Assembly: GCA_004151065.3 (NCBI GenBank)
Contig: NWUY0300028171.1
Coordinates: 13,667-24,946 of the forward strand
Direction of reading: 5' to 3'
Length of the DNA: 11,280 bases
Source: Larix sibirica
Lineage: Eukaryota; Streptophyta; Pinopsida; Pinales; Pinaceae
In this document: positions 7,410 to 11,280 of the stretch, piece after piece
Layout of the letters: the number at the start of each line of letters is the position of its first letter
How positions within the stretch are numbered: the stretch's first letter is position 1
Notes under the pieces: generated by a model
What the model was told of the DNA's origin: nothing
Database searches by the model: none
The model's input: only the letters and a program-made list of their open reading frames with translations
Translations under genes and position numbers: made by a program

Positions 7410-7715
7410 ATATGAATAGTAAAGAGATATTCATTCCCATTATAAAGATCCTATATTTGAACAAGGGAAGGGTTGTGATATAAATAAAAAGAAGGGTCAT
7501 TATGTAAGTAGATGATGTGTTTAAAACGGATGGCACCATTAATGATAGACAAGGTTGTCCCTTTTTTTTATCAATAATTCATATTAAAAGAGGGTCTTCT
7601 ATGTAGTCTATGGTGAGATATTATAACAAAGTAAGTAGGCTAATTAAGATGGAGTTGAAGGTGGGTGGTTATCTTTGTCCAATAATAAGGTTTTTTTTTA
7701 CTTTTTATAAATGAT
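7410..7715. other. No gene seen
   Basis: No reading frame or repeat of note. It contains GACAAGGTTGTCCCTTTT near 7549 and TTTGTCCAATAATAAGG near 7674, words of a kind common in plant non-autonomous transposon ends, but no clear terminal inverted repeat pair or target-site duplication could be fixed. Confidence 0.35.
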
Positions 7716-7880
7716 CACACATTCATAACATTAAAGTGGTTAATTTATTTTCATTAAGGTGGTTAATCTACACACATTCATAACATTAAGATGGTTAATT
7801 TACTTTCATTAAGGTAGTTAATCTACACACATTCTTAACATTAAGGTGGTTAATTTACTTTTATTAAGGTGGTTAATCTA
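7716..7880. repeat. Three tandem 55-bp units
   Basis: Units run 7716-7770, 7771-7825 and 7826-7880 with an exact 55-bp period and about four differences between any two. Each starts CACACATTC and ends GGTTAATCTA. Inside each unit the word CATTAAGGTGGTTAAT occurs twice in variant form, so an older, shorter duplication lies within the 55-bp unit. Confidence 0.93.
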
Positions 7881-8073
7881 CTTTGCATTAGAGTATCTTA
7901 CTTTAAAAAGTGATTCAAAATGAATAAATCAGTTTTATTAAATAATTAATTAGCAATGAAGAATTAATATCACTTGACTAGTACATGAAACATGGGAATC
8001 ATTTGTTTTTTTACGTGGACATGATTTTTTCTCTATGATTCTACCTTTGTCTTTAAAAATAAGTAATTTTATC

Positions 8074-8127
8074 ATCCTATAAGAATACTTCACCCAATCC
8101 ATCCTATGAGAATACTTCACCCAATCC
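8074..8127. repeat. Tandem 27-bp pair
   Basis: 8074-8100 and 8101-8127 are identical except for one A/G difference (CTATAAG against CTATGAG). A minus-strand open frame (7950-8174) runs through it, giving a repeated WVKYS(H/Y)RM peptide, but has no other sign of being a gene. Confidence 0.93.
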
Positions 8128-8636
8128 AAACTTAGTGGAATCACACTTAATGGTGAAGTTTCAAAAGAAACCAAGGTATTACGAATTGGTGTTAAAGCAA
8201 TAGATTCATTTAATCTCTCAAAATATTGTTTTCTCGTAGTAGATCAATGAAATTCATATTATAAATAACATAGAAATTGCATAAAATTTTATGGTAAAAT
8301 GATGTTAAAAAACAAAATGCTTAAAATCAGTAGCCATTCTTGTTTGCATTGATTTTTTTGTAAATTGAATATTTGAAAATGATAATCAAAATATATTTCT
8401 TACATAATATATCTTTAAGGGTGAATTTATATATATAAAATTTTTAAATTTTTATAGCTTTATATCAAAATTCATGAAATTCATATATACATTGATAAAT
8501 TTTCTATTTAGTAATAAGATAATTTGTAGATAAATTTTTATTTTTTATAACAAATTTTCCAAAAAAAATTGATGATATTTAATATTAAAAAATATTTTAA
8601 CTGATTAAAAAAAATGGGTGATATTTTTCCCACATC
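8128..8636. other. AT-rich stretch without genes
   Basis: Very AT-rich, with many A and T runs and a TATATATA stretch near 8429. No gene, RNA or clear repeat was seen. Confidence 0.45.
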
Positions 8637-8803
8637 TATTTTATTATATTTTTTTCCAAAAAAAAATTCATTTCTATTCAAACATTAAAAGGAAATTGCA
8701 TTTCATGTATTTAATGCACTTATTTTATTATATTTTTTTCCAAAAAAAATTCATTTCTACTCAAAGATTAAAAGGAAATTACACTTCATGTATTTAATGC
8801 ACT
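8637..8803. repeat. Tandem 84/83-bp pair
   Basis: 8637-8720 and 8721-8803 match closely, from TATTTTATTATATTTTTTTC through AAAAGGAAATT to GTATTTAATGCACT. They differ by one base in the A-run length and a few substitutions (ATTC/CTC, CATT/GATT, TGCATT/TACACT). Confidence 0.92.
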
Positions 8804-8879
8804 TATGGATTTAAGGAACATTTTATTTCTAACCCAATGAAAAATAATCCTTAATTTAACTTTTTTTTCTTTCTTAGTT

Positions 8880-9144
8880 TTAACCTCATGCCACCTTCCT
8901 ATAGAAGGTTTCCTAGTGGTTAACTATAAAGTTTCCTATGAAGGTATAGGATCATGAAGTGTTGATTTGCTATTCAAATGTATCAAAGTTGTTGCAATTG
9001 ACGTGAGAGGTTGTATCACAAATTGTGACATAAATGGTGAGTTGGCCCGACATTCCACTCCTCTTAGTTTAAGAAGGGGGGAAGTCCAAATGATGCTTGT
9101 AAGTACTGGAACTATTAACAAGGAGGTTAGGTATCGATCATAAT
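8880..9144 (+). pseudogene. Possible decayed coding stretch, unknown product
   Basis: One plus-strand frame stays open from 8880 to a TGA near 8955 and again to a TAA at 9142-9144, continuing beyond with two more stops to about 9190. It reads like ordinary protein sequence, for example GFLVVNYKVSYEGIG before the first stop and VVAIDVRGCITNCDING and LSLRRGEVQMMLVSTG after it. No start codon, intron signal or family motif could be set. A minus-strand frame (8936-9187) is equally open, so strand and even coding origin are uncertain. Confidence 0.25.
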
Positions 9145-9219
9145 GGGTTGTCATGAATGTGGAGGAGATTTGAGTAGCTTCTGCCAAAAAATGGAGAATG
9201 ATCTATGGAAGAAAACCAT

Positions 9220-9432
9220 GAGAGTTATGTAAATGACCCATTGCTACATCTAGAGTGGGAATATGAATGATTTATACAACATAATTTGTGTGGAGCAATA
9301 GTCCGGCAGTATATAGAGAAAGAGGAATGCATACTTTTTTTTTTGAATGTGTGCTTAGGCAAGATAGGGGCCACTAGGGATTTGCTTCTATAAGGGGGGC
9401 ATGTGGTAGCTTTCTATCCACGTGGAACCTAA
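9220..9432 (+). pseudogene. Possible decayed coding stretch, unknown product
   Basis: In a second plus-strand frame, stops occur only at 9268, 9391 and 9430 across 70 codons, and the translation has a balanced make-up: NDPLLHLEWEYE, then LCGAIVRQYIEKEEC, then CLGKIGATRDLLL and VVAFYPRG. It may continue the relic at 8880-9144 after a frameshift. No family was recognised. The evidence is only stop-codon thinning and protein-like composition. Confidence 0.25.
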
Positions 9433-10270
9433 ACCAACATAAAATGAGGATACACACATATATGATCTTGTTTTTACTTAGGGTGTGAAAGGTACAAAGG
9501 AAGACAATACTTGCTATGGTAGAATTATAAGAGAAAATGAATGCAGTTTGGATGAATATCATACCAAGTTGGGAAGTTCTGATTTAGTCTTTGTGCACTC
9601 CTACAAATACAAATCGAGAGGATGAACCCCTTAGGATACTATAAGTAATGTGCTGGAACTACATCGGACTGCAGGAGGACGTAGTAACCTTGGAGAAAAG
9701 GAAGTTGAATATATAGTGTATTCTTTGTCTCACTAAAGGAATTATTGTACATGTAATTGTGTATGCTTCCAAGAATAGATAAATGTCATTGTTGTATGGA
9801 TCATTATGGTGCAAGAGTGACTCGTTACTATATAAGCTACTAATATTATTACCCAATCACTTTGTAGAAGTTTGCAAATGACTGCAAACCCTAGTAACCA
9901 AGCTATCTGGGTTGTGGCAAGATTAATCAAGGTACGTAATGGTGGAAAGATAGTTACTACCTAGATGAAGATGATTTTAGCTAAGCCAATTGAAGGAGAA
10001 GCCTCATATTCATGTTCTTTATAAATTGTTGAATTAGTTGTTGATGAGGGAAGGGAACACCATGAAGAAAACAATGCAATGGAGAACTAAACTTTTTTCT
10101 GAGTACCAACTGATATTGATTTGGCTAAAATATCATGGATGAGAAAATGGAGATGGTGGAGGTGGACAATTGTTATTATCTTGCATGGGGATTCCATGTG
10201 TAATTGAAGCTAGTTTTATAAAGGACTTAGGGTGATCATTATTCAATGCAGACAATGGATAAACTAGTGA
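9433..10270. other. No gene fixed; possible decayed element sequence
   Basis: No frame stays open for long on the plus strand. Two short overlapping minus-strand frames (9659-9856 and 9742-9930) have no motif. The segment GGACTGCAGGAGGACGTAG near 9665 vaguely recalls the end region of some plant LTRs, but no flanking LTR structure was found. The stretch lies between coding-like pieces and may be part of the same decayed sequence. Confidence 0.3.
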
Positions 10271-10822
10271 CCCATAGCGCGTGTTCATGTTTTAGAATGG
10301 TAGAATGATTCTAGAGATGCTCACTTTCCTGGGAACCTTTATAACTTCATCAAAGGATTGGGATGGAGGGACCAAAAACAATGTGGTATCCTCACTTTGT
10401 TTTCCAACTACAACATGTTTATTCTCCCCAAGATAGCGCATGAATACCTTGTGAGGAATAATGGTTGGAATAGAGTGTATGAACCCAAAACAACTTCTTG
10501 GATAAAAATGCTTAGCAAGAATGAGAAAAGTAATTATGGTTGTCTATTTCAAAAATTCAATCAGAGTAACATCAAGAACTTTACCCATTGGAAATAAATG
10601 CACACAACAAATTGGGGTTCCTTTGCAATGATTGTACCTTTCCACTTCCACACAAACTTCAATGGCCATTGAAATATATCTAATAATTTTCTATCCCACT
10701 CATCAAGGGCTATTTAAGGAGGAAAAAGATGCTACCACTTAGTGGAAATTATTTGGTGCATTTCACAACCCATCAATTTGGTGGATGGTATTAATGGAGG
10801 CGTCCAATCATATAGAGAATAA
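10271..10822 (+). pseudogene. Decayed coding stretch, unknown product
   Basis: A single plus-strand frame runs for 184 codons with stops only at 10301, 10595, 10670, 10715 and 10820; one interval is 97 codons long, which is long for DNA of this base composition. The translation looks protein-like: RVHVLEW, then DAHFPGNLYNFIKGLGW, CGILTLFSNYN, AHEYLVRNNGWNRVYEPK, NYGCLFQKFN, NWGSFAMIVPFHFHTNFNGH. It is rich in aromatic residues, Asn and Gly. No domain was recognised and no true start was found. It may be a relic of a host gene or of a mobile-element protein. Confidence 0.35.
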
Positions 10823-11280
10823 CTAACTTCTTTGTCAAACTTATGTCCAATGTGATTTATTTCTAAGGTTGTTGGTGTCAATGAATAGAATGTCAAATTT
10901 CCCATTGGCTTGGGATTTGGGTGGGGAGAAGATATTGTAGAATATAGATGAAGGTAGGGAACTATGCTAGATGAAGTCTCTCTGTTTTGCATCCATTTGA
11001 TTATACTAAAGAAAATTGTTGTCGAAGTGTCTACAACTGTGTAACCTTTGATAGAGCATATGATAATAAATGAGAAGAAAGTGATGTTTGTAGCATACTA
11101 TGCTATCTCACTGGTGGTGTTATAAACAACGGAATGTGAATGGTTTGGTATAGGCATATTTTGTGTTAGAGGTATTGGAATTCATGGTGAGTGAACTAAA
11201 TGCATAGGACTAAAAGGGGTAACTATAAGGGAGGGTGGGACTATAACATACTAATATATGGGGTTAGGGTCATCTTTGGT
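10823..11280. other. No gene fixed; weak continuation of the plus-strand frame
   Basis: The frame of 10271-10822 continues with more frequent stops, including readable pieces such as FPIGLGFGWGEDIVEYR and EKKVMFVAYYAISLVVL. A minus-strand frame (10732-10992) is also open. Neither has a motif. It may be the decayed end of the same relic, running off or ending near the window edge. Confidence 0.25.

Noticed and set aside
6626-7693. Possible terminal inverted repeats of a DNA transposon (AACCTATTGG at 6626 against the complement of 7674-7693)
   Set aside because: The match is short and gapped in AT-rich DNA, and no target-site duplication could be placed.
7950-8174. 74-residue minus-strand open frame with repeated WVKYS peptide
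   Set aside because: The repeat comes from the 27-bp tandem duplication; there is no other gene evidence.
9660-9735. Segment resembling the 3' end of a plant LTR (GCAGGAGGACGTAG)
   Set aside because: Only a loose resemblance; no LTR ends, primer site or duplicate copy in the window.
10732-10992. 86-residue minus-strand open frame
   Set aside because: It is antisense to a longer coding-like plus-strand frame and has no motif; chance openness is likely.

Overview
The window looks like nuclear DNA from a seed plant with a large, repeat-rich genome. It is AT-rich, has no long intact ORF, and contains decayed mobile-element and gene relics plus many short tandem duplications. The clearest plant marker is a near match to the plant initiator tRNA-Met primer-binding site (minus strand, 1035-1046). 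A gymnosperm would fit the overall texture, but the sequence does not prove it. No intact gene, rRNA, tRNA, CRISPR array or prokaryotic operon was seen.

Layout. Positions 1-1859 look like the 5' end of an old LTR retrotransposon on the minus strand: a candidate LTR (1050-1859) with internal 23-bp repeats, the primer-binding site, then a leader made of three degenerate repeats. Positions 1860-3445 hold no gene, only degenerate tandem repeats (2263-2575) and a weak repeat with a 290-bp offset.

The most informative part is 3446-6245: two head-to-tail copies of a 1391-bp unit on the minus strand. Each copy holds a broken reading frame for the same roughly 292-residue protein, which I do not recognise, followed by a related 3' flank with a hairpin and an eight-A tail. 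Start and stop codons sit at matching places and both frames span 879 bp. Copy 1 carries four in-frame stops and copy 2 carries at least three frameshifts plus stops. A short boundary motif occurs at the left, middle and right edges, 1391 bp apart each time.

From about 6250 to 8880 the DNA turns strongly AT-rich, with no genes but with separate recent-looking tandem duplications (a TAA run, a nested 45/67-70-bp array, three 55-bp units, a 27-bp pair and an 84-bp pair).

From 8880 to the end the composition is less extreme and G-richer on the plus strand. Stretches of plus-strand frame look like heavily decayed coding sequence (8880-9144, 9220-9432, 10271-10822), but no family was recognised. 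Nothing here can be expected to act as a working pathway; it reads as a graveyard of retroelement and gene fragments.
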